A stretch of DNA of 64,000 nucleotides from Teratosphaeria epicoccoides. Its lineage: Eukaryota; Ascomycota; Dothideomycetes; Mycosphaerellales; Teratosphaeriaceae. The notes below the pieces were generated by a model, which saw only the letters and a list, made by a program, of their open reading frames with translations, was not told where the DNA came from and ran no database searches. Shown here piece after piece: positions 1 through 10,041 of the stretch. Made by a program: the position numbers and the translations under genes. The stretch's first letter is position 1. The number at the start of each line of letters is the position of its first letter. The stretch is taken from positions 186,001-250,000 of the forward strand of contig JADDMT010000003.1 of the NCBI GenBank assembly GCA_021401465.1, written 5' to 3'.

Positions 1-1505
1 GAGGACTTGTACGTCGTGAAGAGCGTCACGTCGGTTTCTTCCTGCGTGACTCTTGCATTGGGTCCTGGCTCGCCATCCGGATGCGCATGGTCAATCGTGC
101 CCCCGACATCCTCAACATCGTAAGTATCGTCTCTCTCATCGTCGTCAGAGTCGAAAGCGGCTAGTGCGGATAAGATGGCTGCCTTGTTGGGCTGACCAGA
201 TTCCGTTCGATCAGCTTTTCCGATGTGCAGACGCGAGGTGTCCGCTGCCAATATGTCGTCGTCGTCAAAGACATTTCTGCGATCTGGGACGAAGGGCTCC
301 AATGGCGGTGTTGAACACGGTGGCAAGTGCTCGACACCATCATGTGCGTCCGCGTCGGATATAGGTGCCTGCTCTGTGCGGTCAAGAGACTGGAGATGTG
401 GTGACAAGGAATCGTCCAGGAGATGAGCTGTGACCTGTTCGACGCTGTCTCCATACTCATCAAGCAGCTTGAGGATGAAGCCTGATCCAAGATCTGGGAA
501 CAGATCCTGTATTTGTGTAACAAGGCTCATGCAATGGATGTGGAAGTTGCTGCTAACCCCAGATATCCTGCCCTTGCCTTTGTTACTTTTTCTTCGCGCT
601 GTTGCTTTCTTGGCCCGTGCAATGCTGGGCATGCGATAAGTTTCGAGCTGGTCGAGTAGCTTGCCAAGCCTGTCTGCAATCTCACCGTCCGCCGCCCGTC
701 TCAGCCTGGTGAGTAGCGGCGTGTTCGTAACTAGATCTGCCAGGATTGAAGGGGAGGTCTTCGCTCTGTCTGCTTGAGACTTGAGGCTGTATAGAGAGTC
801 GGAAAGTGTAGAGAGATTGGGACACTCAAGTTTGACAAGGGCTGTAAGACTCAGGTACCCGAAACCTGACAGAGCTTTTCGAGCACTTGGGTCCGAAAAC
901 TTGACGTATGCGTCCGCCAACGAGTCAAGAAAGTCGGATCCAGTGGCGAAGAAAGCTCCAGTGTCAGGAGATGCGTGAGCGATGGGCGCCAGTTCAGCCA
1001 GCGGCGGCAAGGCAGAACTTGATTGCGATGACCCAAGAGACTTGATCAGAGCATTCTTCCTTGTTGACAGAACAAATTCCAATTCAGCTTGTCGATGCCG
1101 CCAAACGCTGTCCAGGATGCGTGTAAGCGCGGCTTGACTCTTGATGTGCACCCGGCAGAGGTCGGCTAGGAACTCAATATTGGCGATCCATGCTGGTGCT
1201 CTCCCTTCTGAGCTTGCTCGATCGACTAGAGAGAGACACCTTTTCCGGAGAGATTGTGCCTTTGGGCTGCTCAAGGAGTAGTCTGATGGCGGAAGACTCG
1301 CCGCTTCTCTATAGAAAGGTGGTATGAAGCCGTGAAGTGTTTTGCCATCGCGAGTCGCCTCTACGAAGTCCCTGGCAGGAAGTCGTAGATACAGCTCGGA
1401 GAGCGTGAGCCAGGCATCCAGACATGCCTCCCACTCCTCAGGTGCCAAGCTCAGCCGGATGGTGGAAGGGGGAAGTGGTGCGAGCGGTGGCAGAGATGTA
1501 GCCAT
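1..1505 (-). CDS. CUE3: CUE-domain ribosome-quality-control factor, Cue3/Rqt3 (ASCC2) family, C-terminus cut by window edge
   Basis: The frame opens at an ATG whose first base is 1505 and runs without a stop to base 1, so about 501 residues are visible and the C-terminus is missing. The N-terminus (LPPLAPLPP, then EEWEACLDAWL) resembles fungal CUE3-type proteins. A CUE domain lies at about residues 320-370 (SLVTQIQDLFPDLG, then LLDEYGDSVEQVTAHLL). Near residues 450-465 comes the acidic FDSDDDERDDTYD motif, equivalent to the D-rich DDTYD signature of ASCC2/Cue3. In the known family, Cue3/Rqt3 is the ubiquitin-binding subunit of the RQT complex (with Slh1 and Rqt4), which splits collided ribosomes marked by Hel2. 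No intron is needed. The gene is divergent from uS10. The family call rests on recognised motifs, not a search; another CUE protein is possible but less likely. Confidence 0.82.
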   Translation of the reverse strand, partial: MATSLPPLAPLPPSTIRLSLAPEEWEACLDAWLTLSELYLRLPARDFVEATRDGKTLHGFIPPFYREAASLPPSDYSLSSPKAQSLRKRCLSLVDRASSEGRAPAWIANIEFLADLCRVHIKSQAALTRILDSVWRHRQAELEFVLSTRKNALIKSLGSSQSSSALPPLAELAPIAHASPDTGAFFATGSDFLDSLADAYVKFSDPSARKALSGFGYLSLTALVKLECPNLSTLSDSLYSLKSQADRAKTSPSILADLVTNTPLLTRLRRAADGEIADRLGKLLDQLETYRMPSIARAKKATARRKSNKGKGRISGVSSNFHIHCMSLVTQIQDLFPDLGSGFILKLLDEYGDSVEQVTAHLLDDSLSPHLQSLDRTEQAPISDADAHDGVEHLPPCSTPPLEPFVPDRRNVFDDDDILAADTSRLHIGKADRTESGQPNKAAILSALAAFDSDDDERDDTYDVEDVGGTIDHAHPDGEPGPNARVTQEETDVTLFTTYKS

Positions 1506-1863
1506 AACCGTCTAGAGAGCCAATGAACGGTCAGACATCGCCTGCAGGTGTATGTGTGTGTCGATCAATCAATCCTGGTCAACATGTCTTGCCTTTACTG
1601 GGATGTGTTTCAGCGCAATGCTGCATGTGAAAGCGGAAGCAATTCCGTCGTAAATTCGCACACGTTTGAAATTGCAATCGCAACGACGACAGGGCTGCTT
1701 CTTCTGCACCGATCATCACTTTGCCGAGCCACAGCGTGACCGAGGTATGCGACAGTGAATATTGCAAGACGCGGCGACTCTGACGATGCTGATGATGTGG
1801 CAGTCGTGATCGGACATCCGCCTGCATACCCTCACCCAAATCACCACCGGAAACTGTAGCAAA
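1506..1863. promoter_or_regulatory. divergent intergenic promoter region between CUE3 and uS10
   Basis: These 358 bases separate the two start codons, which face away from each other, so both promoters must lie here or overlap the 5' ends. I see no clear TATA box. A GTATGC at about 1746 and a CTGTAG just before the uS10 ATG could bound a 5'-UTR intron, which is common in fungal ribosomal-protein genes, but this is unproven. Confidence 0.5.
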
Positions 1864-2276
1864 ATGTCGTATCAAGACGCAAAGAAGGGCGGCCTCGATG
1901 CCCCCAAGATCCACAAGATCCGCATCACGCTTACTTCGCGCAAGGTCGCGTCGCTGGAGAAGGTCTGCTCTGAGCTCATCGAGCGTGCCAAGAGCAAGGA
2001 CCTTCGTGTCAAGGGGCCTGTTCGTCTGCCCACCAAGAACCTCAAGATCTCCACCCGTAAGACTCCTTGCGGTGAGGGCTCCAAGACTTGGGACATGTAC
2101 GAGATGAGGTAAGCAGAGCATCGCTCGAGTGCAGTGACAATGAAGGACAAGAGCTGATGCGATGGCACAGAATCCACAAGCGCCTGATCGACCTGAACGC
2201 TCCCACCGAGGTTGTCAAGCAGATAATCATCAACATCGAGGCTGGTGTTGAGGTTGAGGTCACAATTGCTGCTTAA
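1864..2276 (+). CDS. RPS20: 40S ribosomal protein uS10 (S20)
   Basis: Exon 1 is 1864-2108, the intron 2109-2170 (62 bp, GTAAGC..CACAG, with CTGAT as a likely branch site) and exon 2 2171-2276. An AG|A arginine codon is split across the junction. The product has 116 residues, normal for uS10. The diagnostic segments are IRITLTSRKVASLEKVC, VKGPVRLPTKNLKISTRKT, GEGSKTWDMYEMRIHKRLID and the acidic end VEVEVTIAA. uS10 sits in the head of the small subunit, and in yeast and mammals its N-terminal lysines are ubiquitinated on collided ribosomes. Here Lys7 and Lys8 occupy that flexible N-terminus. The gene is divergent from the CUE3-family gene at 1-1505. Confidence 0.98.
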
Positions 2277-4699
2277 ATGCAGTAACGCGTCCACAAAGCG
2301 AGCAGCCAGGGGGCAAAAAGTATGGAAGCGGCTACAGGCTTGTAAATTTGCAGATTGACAATGCAGAAGCCGATTGACTGTTTGCACATGGAATCAGTGA
2401 CACCGTCGTGGCCATCACGACAGCCCTTTGACCAGCCGTGGCGTGATATCGCAATGCTCACAATGTGTACTGACTCTGCACATGCCACGAAGGCTACGCG
2501 CACTCCTGCCAGTCGATTCGAAGACGACACTTGCAACTCACGGCATGTCTGTGAAGACCCGACTGACACTCACTTCTAAGTTACGTAGGAAAGTGACCGA
2601 ATCACATGGGTTTGAACCATATATCATCTTAGACGTTTGGATAATCCGCCCACTTGGACATTTACGCAAGTTTCATACACTCGGAAACAATCTTGAAAAA
2701 CACATGCTACGCACTGAATGCATTTGGTAGAGAATCAACTTTTGCACATTCGAATTGCTGCCAGCGACAGAGACTTCCATAGAGCTACAATGGCTGGATA
2801 ACTCCACGGGTTCTCGGAAGACCAAGCATTACGAATCGCCAGTCACTGCATGCCATGGCAGTAGCGCCTGGTGAGCACGAGACGAGCTTGCGTGAAAATA
2901 TGATGCCTCCTAGGACTTGCAGAAGGAGCACGAGAGCGGAGAGGAGCTCAAGCTTGCATTGGCGCGATTTGTGCGCAAGAATATCCTTCCGGTTGGTTAG
3001 ACGTTAGAGTATCTAGGATTCACACGGGCTGGCTCGATAGATTCTTCAGAAGCCGCTCGACAGCTGCAACTTGTGAACTCTTCGTCTGACAACGTTACAA
3101 CTCCGGAGCGGCGAGCTACGACTCAGCGGGTACCCTAGGCGCCCAAGAAGGGGCGTTCGTATCGACTTCGCGTCCCAGCGCGAGAGTCAGCACGGTAAAT
3201 TGTGGGCTGATCTGGAGTGCTCGTGCCGCCCACGAGCAGTCTGAGCATCCAGACAGATGCTGACGCACCGCAAGTACCATCTGGACCTCAGGGACAGCTT
3301 TCAGGAGAGGAATGGGCCGCGAGAAAGCGCCCTGGCCTCAGAAGAACCCAGCTGGCCAGCAAGAACCATATGCGGAATTTGACAAGACACAGATAGCGCA
3401 ACGCTCGTGAGCGCCTCTCCCCTGGCATTCCAATGACTTCTGCACTCGAGGGTCATACTTGCAAGGAGCATGGCATCCACTACCAAAAGTTGCTCTTCGA
3501 AGGATTTAAAGGTGGCCAGAAACCCGTGTTCTGGGAATTACCACAGCCCTCTATAACTCTACAACGCAATATACCGCCTTGTTTCCCATTTGTGACGATT
3601 GCATGCAGATCAATGGTGCTTCATCCGACCGCACTGAGCCCGACGAGCAGCCGACTATTGTGGTCAGGAAGATGGTCACTTGTACATGTGCTAGCAGGAT
3701 CCTATTTGGCCCGCAAGATCAGGCGAATTGCGTGCATCGTCTCCATTGCGGACTTCGCAGCATCGAGCATGCCAAGGCTGATGCCATCCTGCGGTGGCAG
3801 GCGACAGACGTGGCTGGGCAGCCATTAGTCACAGGAGATTTCCAATCGCTTGTACTAGCGTGCGCTCGCGGTAAGCCAGTCTGTGTCCAGGACGTGCTGC
3901 GGCAGTGCGTCAGCTGTGGTGGGCTAAGGTCAGCTCCCTGCACCAACTTCAACGGCGACAAATCACCTTCGTATCTTCGTCCGCCCTCGTAACATCACGT
4001 ATACCCGCCGCGGTGACCAATGGGTTTGCGCAGCTCTTCAAGAAGGTCCACACGCTGGAAGACATCATCGAAACTCACCGCCAGAGGGGCTTCAATGATC
4101 GCACCCAGGTGGCACTAGTCCAGCAACCCGTGGCAGAGCCGCCAGTGACCATACGACCCGCCAAGCGCAGGGCAACAAATGCATTTTAGTACCAGCTAGC
4201 CGACCAGGAATACAAGCGCATCAAGAAGCAGTGCCGCCCCACGTGAGTTGTAGATGAAGTAGCGCTCTTGAACACACCAGAGACACGTGCTTTGAGAGGT
4301 CTAGACATAAGTCAAGGCCCACTTTCGCAAGCGCGATACTCCGCCCAATGGGTCGCGGCGCGAGCAGATACGTTTGAATGACAACCAAAAGGTCGAGAAG
4401 CCATTGACAGTTGGGCCGATACAAGGAAGATTTGTGGCTTCCAGCAGGGAGAGTTCAATATCCTTCCCTTAATGAAGAGAAATGGGGATTGGCGATTTTC
4501 TGGAGCAGACCGGAAGCTTCATGAACGAGATTACCCGGCTGATTTGATGCAGCGTCTGCTTGAGGAATCTTCGTATAAGCTGGCTAGAGCTTGAGTGATG
4601 GTTGTCAGTCAGGACATGGAAGCATGCTGTCACGGACGAGTCCGTCTCCATCTGACTTCCGAAATTGGGACCACAGCATTGCTGGATTGTCCTCATATC
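2277..4699. other. 2.4-kb intergenic stretch with an unresolved ORF cluster at about 3430-4600
   Basis: The left part holds the uS10 3' flank and nothing I can identify. Between about 3433 and 4590, several plus-strand frames are open in succession: 3433-3828 from an ATG, 3579-3992 from a TTG, and 3905-4189. The middle frame is cysteine-rich (ICDDC, CTCAS, CVSCGG) and the last ends in PAKRRATNAF. I found no splice combination giving a continuous protein and recognise no family. It may be an unusual orphan gene, a decayed gene or chance. Short minus-strand frames at 4221-4696 look like shadows. Confidence 0.3.
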
Positions 4700-7344
4700 T
4701 TAATCACTGATCACGCCACTTGCACTATCGCTCTCATCATCGTCTTCTCCGACCATTTTTCCCACCTGAAACACCTTCTCCATCGCCTCACCGAAGAGAT
4801 CGGGCCCCCAAACCTCATCCTCGCGTCCTTTACCTTTGCGGCTGAGCTTCCTACCCTTGCCTTCACTGTACGTATCAAAGAAGTCCTCGTAGCCCATCAC
4901 GACCTGGTCCCTCACAGCCGCGACCAGCGTCTCACGCGTCCGCGCATCCTCAATGAACTCCTCGAGCTTAGCTCGTAATGCGGGTACATCTTTCTCTGCC
5001 AAGCCACGCACGGTGCGGACAGCTTTCAGTGCATCAAAGGCTCCTGTCGCTTTAGCCTGCGAAACTGTCGCCGCCTGAATAGGGGCGGTGACGTGTGACG
5101 AGTATCCATTCACCAAGTCATTGATGACCGTCCGCAAGTGGCCGTCCAGCTCGGCTTTCGCGTCCAGCATATTCTCCACGACTTTAGGCAGGAGCCCGCC
5201 ACCCACAGCTCCACCAACTAACCGCACCCACGAAGCTGGATTCCAGAGGCTGCCACGGTCGCGAAGCTCGTAGAAAGTGTTCGTGATTGAGGAAAAGTCA
5301 AAGTCAACCTCAGGAGGACTGAATTCGATGTCAAATGCCACGATCTGTTGTTTGAGGTGCAAGAGATGCGTAATGAGGAAGAGCTGGCCATCTTGCGCAG
5401 TCTTCTTAGTCATGATCTGTTGGCTCGCGGTAGTGAGGGAGTATATGGTGGAATGTACGATGCGATGTGCCAGGTCGTCGAACACGATACTGTTCACAAG
5501 GCGGTAGATGCGACGGAGAAGCCAGATGGCTTTGGGAAGGGTTGGGTACCATTGGTGGCTTCCCACCTTGCTGCGGTCGACCGTGAAGTGCTTGCTAAAC
5601 ACACTCTCTGCGTCCTTGTCCTCTTCATCCACAACGATTGGTGTCTTTGGTACAGGAATTGCTGGTGTCAGTGGCACTGGATCTCGAGTCCCCGACAAGA
5701 CAGGACCTTTCCTTGCACCATTGGCAGCTGGGGAATGCTTAGGCCAGTCGAGGTCTTCAGGCTTCGGCTTGTAGTTCTCGATGCCATTGCGAAGTGCAGT
5801 GATCGCCAGGAAAACAAGTCTGGTTTGTGCGTCCTCCAGTGCCGGCTGAGCGAGGCTGGCAAAGTCCAGCTTCCGCGTCATCACAGCTCTGCCATTGGCG
5901 ACTGGACTCATGATTGCTGACGCGTCATCGTCGTCGTCCGAGTCAAGGTCCATATACCTGCCTTGGATCGTTGCACAAAGTTCGCATAGCTTTTCCAATT
6001 TGGTCTCATGAATCACCTTAGGCCGAAGATAGTCGTACATCGGCTCCATCAGGCTCTCCAAAAAGTCAAACAACGCGCCCTCAGTCTCGAACCACGCGAA
6101 CCAGAGGTCATGCTCGTCAAGACAGATGCCACGCATGAAGCTGAGGCCGGCTTTTGCAAAAGCAAGGACGTCCATATGCTGCGGCATGATGTTGAGCTCA
6201 GCCATCTTCTTAGCAACCAATGGTAGCATGAGTCTGCCTCGCGTGGCAGCATAGGACTGGTACAATTCGCGCAGTAAGCTTGAGTACTCTGGCTCTCGGT
6301 TGGCATCAACATCTTCAGGCGTCGGCACAGCTCGCTTCTGTATCTCCAAGCCAAGAGCTTTAAGTTCTGGAGCAGGTACTCTAAATTTTGCGTACAGCAA
6401 CGCAGAATGCGTGGTCTCCTTCAAATGCTCCCCTTGTAAGCGCCTGCTTATGTCGGCTGCAATATCTCCAAGTGATTTTGTGAAGTGGTGGCGAATTAGA
6501 GTCAGAGCTCGCGTGAGTAACAGTCGGTACCGGCTTCGATAGGTAGCGGCCTCGCTATGTTGCGGATGCGAGTCCATGTACTCCAGACAGTCGTCGAGGT
6601 TGGCAAGCATTTCCGTAAAATCTTTTCCTTGGACAAGATTGGCTGCTCCAGGTGCATTTAGACGGCGAGTCATGGGCTCCAAGTAAGCATAGTAGCGAGC
6701 ATTTTGTTCGATTGAATCCGCGAGCGTGCTCAGCCGCCGCTGCTCGTTAATGAGGGACTCGCATTGTCGCCGAAATGTATCTGTCTGAGCCTCGACTGCT
6801 TGAAAAGAGTTGGACAGCGCCGAGAGCATTTTCAGAGTCTCTGTGGTGGCAGAAAGCAGGTTATCCAGGTGGGACGTTGACAGCTCGAGTTGCTCGAAAA
6901 AAGTCTGATATTTGCTGTGACTCTCGTCCAGTAACTGCGCCTCATGGGCAGCTAAGTCATCGTCGAACTCCAGAAGACTATGATTCTGCCCATCGGTCTC
7001 CTGGAGTCTGTGCGAACTCCTCCGCCTTCGCATGACTTGCTCTTTATGACTCTGAGCCGTCACCACATCGTAGAAGTCACTGTAGCTCTGGGCTCTTCTG
7101 ACCAATGTAGACTTTGGCGGACCGCGCCACGGATCATTGTCACCTTCTTCAAGCTCCGCTATGGCTCGGATAGCCACATCAGCCTTCTCTTCGGCCTAAT
7201 TGCTTGATCAGAGTTGATATACAATTGAGCTTCAGGACAGCTTACAGGTTGCCGGAGTAGAGACGACCTTCGCTTGTGGGTGGGAGGCTTTTCTTTGACC
7301 ACCGCAGAGGATGCGGTGAAAGTATGAAACCATGCATCGTCCAT
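4700..7344 (-). CDS. COG3: conserved oligomeric Golgi complex subunit 3 (Sec34 family)
   Basis: The long frame (7195-4700) lacks an ATG at its upstream end: an in-frame TAG lies immediately before it and its first usable codon is a GTG. A 50-bp intron (7245-7196, GTAAGC..ATTAG) joins it in phase 0 to a 99-nt first exon (7344-7246) starting MDDAWFHTF and rich in basic and serine residues (HKRRSSLLRQP). The product is 864 residues, normal for fungal Cog3. The Sec34 region spans about residues 105-225 (LLDESHSKYQTFFEQLE, then YYAYLEPMTRRLN). COG3 belongs to lobe A of the COG tether, which captures vesicles for retrograde transport within the Golgi. The C-terminus ends in an acidic, serine-rich stretch. 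The neighbours are not functionally related. Confidence 0.93.
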
Positions 7345-8794
7345 ACTTCGAAGAGCAAACCTATAATCGCTTTGGTCTTTCATGTGAGCTGTCCATGCGC
7401 CATACTACCTTCGAAGGCGGAAAGTCCCGTTGGACAATCCGAGCTTTGGCCATGTCAAACACTTAATTAGAGTTCAGTACCCTGTTTCGATCTCTGACCT
7501 CACTTCTTCAGCAGAGATATTTGCCACTCGAACAAAGGCGACTGCTTTGGAGCTGCCTGCGTTTCTCGCCACGGAATGACCATGCGTACGGATGACTGGC
7601 CGACCCTGACCGCTGCCAAGGAGTCGCGTGCGACCCCCGCCTGCCGGTGAAAGCGTCCACATGTCTACCTCAACCTGACCCTCCAGTCGCAGCCCCACTG
7701 GTCCCCGGTGGCTACTGTGGATATAGACCCTCAGGGTTCCTCGATATGGCAGCTGCGCGACAGCATTGTAGCTATGTCTGGACCGGCAACAGACAGCGAG
7801 CGCTGCCACATCGGTTGCACAAGCCAGAACGCCGCTTGACTTCCCGCAGGGGCATATCTCGTCTGCCGCTCGCCTTTTGCGCGAAGCATTGCTGCTGGTC
7901 ATCGCCATAATTGTGTAAGCTTCTCGGTGGCGTACAGGCTCGCTACGCCCAGCAGCACGACTGATAAGCGCGGGTTGCGGCACGTCAAGCCAAGCGCACG
8001 TTGACTTCGGCACGCCCGTCCGCATGAACCGAAACGGCTGTCACGCCCTTCCAGACGCCCGGTGACCAGCAGGTGCATTCCCGATCGCGCCACACGCTAC
8101 TTTTAGTGCTCGCATATCGAATGACATGGCAAGTAACGATTGCGATGTATACGAGGGCAAAGTGTCTTGGCAATCGAAGCAGATCCACCCACACTGTCAG
8201 ATCGATGCAATGGGCACGATACCCCTGTACATGCATTGGTGTATCGTGGGCACGGTCAGACCATAAACCAGTGCGATCTCCAACGCTCTTGCAGTGCAAT
8301 GCCGCGCAGGACTGCTTCTCTGGGCGCCAATCGCTGGCCGTGTGCTGATTGCTTGATGGGTCTGACAAGGGTCATCTGGACGGTTCAACTATTGACTGCT
8401 TGCATTGAATCTCCAACATGTCGAAGTCAGGTATAGCTTCCCTCCACTTCTCGACATCGATCGGGAGAAGGAATGGCTAAGAAGCGTCTGACCGGGCTCC
8501 CGTCAATGGCACATACATACGGCGGACACTCATCGCCCAGACGAGATGGACTCTTCTTACGCCCAATGACATCCCGTTTACTCTGGGTCCGCATGGTTCT
8601 CAGAGATATAAAGCCTCGCTCCTGGCCACCTCCTCCACTTTCGATGTTTTCTCATGTCATTTCTGTCCTGTTGATGCTCTCCCTGCTGAAAATCTTTGAC
8701 TGTAACCCTGCTTCTTCAGATGCCATTTAGCATCTGATACAACATTTGGTGGTGTTCTTGATTTTAGCATAGTTACGGCGGCCTGCTGATCAAT
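7345..8794. other. 1.45-kb intergenic region between COG3 and the RRM gene
   Basis: The start codons of COG3 and the RRM gene diverge from this interval, so it carries both promoters. A TATA-like GATATAAAG lies at about 8604-8612, roughly 185 bp upstream of the RRM start codon. Open frames here, such as a 183-codon minus-strand frame at 7474-8025, show no domain or compositional bias and are not called as genes. Confidence 0.4.
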
Positions 8795-10041
8795 ATGTCA
8801 CCCTCGGTGGCATCCTCCAATTCGCGCTCAAGTAGCATTAATCCTCAGTTCTTGATCATTATCCATGGTGTAAGGCCCTGCGCAATCAGCACATCATCAA
8901 ACGGATCCGTTAACACCACCCTTCAGCTTCCGGAAAGGTACACATGGCAAGACCTCAAAGATCTCATACGACGAGAAGCATCTCATGGTATATGGACAAA
9001 TATGGCTTTCTTTCCTGATGGCTCGCCGGGAAGCAAAGGTTCGGCGAGGATGCAACGCAGGGACGAGGCTGTGAGGCTGTTTGGTTAGACAGACCCAGCA
9101 CGATTGTACCGCTCCGCAGCTGACGAAACGACTACTCCTAGATTATCTCAACCTCAATCTAGTGGGAGGTCGTCGATTGAGACTGCATCTCTTCGACACG
9201 AGCAGCTCGCCTCCCGATTTTCTTCAAGGAAACTGCATGGGTGTGACTATTACCCCGTGTCAGAATTGCCTAGGGAAGCACGGCGCCAGCTACAGTCCAG
9301 GGTCGTCGACCTCTTCCGGATCATCCTACTCGCTGACGCCTGCGACTCAATTTGCACAGCCATCGGCTGCACCAGCTGCTCTCCTCTCAGCGCAGGCCTC
9401 AACTGCCAGCCTTGCCCAGGCAATGACCAACCTGGAGCTCGCTCAGCAGGATCCTCGTCGACAAGATCCTCGATACCAGGTCCTCTATCAGCAGCAATAC
9501 CAACAGACATTGAGAGCTCAGCAACTGCAGGCTGCAAGCCAACAATCCACGGGCTACGCACCAGTGTATACAATGTCTGCTTCTGGCACCCCTGTCAACA
9601 CCCGCCACGGCACGGTGCGGACAGAAGCTCGGGGTGTTTTTGTCAATGGACTCAACTACAAAGCTCGCACCAAGGAAGTCGAAGACCACTTCCGGAAAGC
9701 TGGCCAGATCGTCAAGTGCGACATTCACAAGGATCACATAACTGGCAAGTCGAAGGGAGTCGCTACCATTCAGTATGCCTCAACCGCAGAAGCGAGGAAG
9801 GCGATTGAGAAGTTCGATAATACGACTTGGATGGGGATGAAGCTCAAGGTCAGACATGATCGAGAAGCTACTGCGGTCAGCGCGCCCCCTGCACAGGCGA
9901 GCAAAGCGGCTGAGCCTATAATCGTCAATGGATCTCAGGTCTGTTGAATCGAATGCTTGTGTTACTGTGAGCTCTGCTGATTTCTTGAAGGTAGCTAACA
10001 TTGCGAGCAAGGGACGAAAGGATAGCGTGGTGACGGAGTGA
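8795..10041 (+). CDS. RNA-binding protein with two RRM domains and a Q/A/S-rich linker
   Basis: The inferred exons are 8795-8869, 8927-9083, 9142-9938 and 9991-10041 (359 residues). Intron 1 (57 bp, GTAAGG..TTCAG) is stop-free and in frame. Removing it joins FLIIIHG to LPERYTWQDLKDLIRR, the start of RRM1. Intron 2 (58 bp, CTGAC branch) restores RRM1 strand 4 (GGRRLRLHLFD). RRM2 at about residues 239-315 has RNP2 (GVFVNGL) and an RNP1-like segment (KSKGVATIQY). The linker is Q-rich (QQQYQQTLRAQQLQ). The last intron (9939-9990, GTCTGT donor) is less certain; without it the protein ends at 9947. It is probably an mRNA-binding protein, but the substrate is unknown and no specific orthologue is claimed. 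Confidence 0.88.

Noticed and set aside
7474..8025. A 183-codon minus-strand open frame between COG3 and the RRM gene.
   Set aside because: No domain, no C-ending codon preference, arginine/serine-heavy composition typical of chance frames, and no splice partners.
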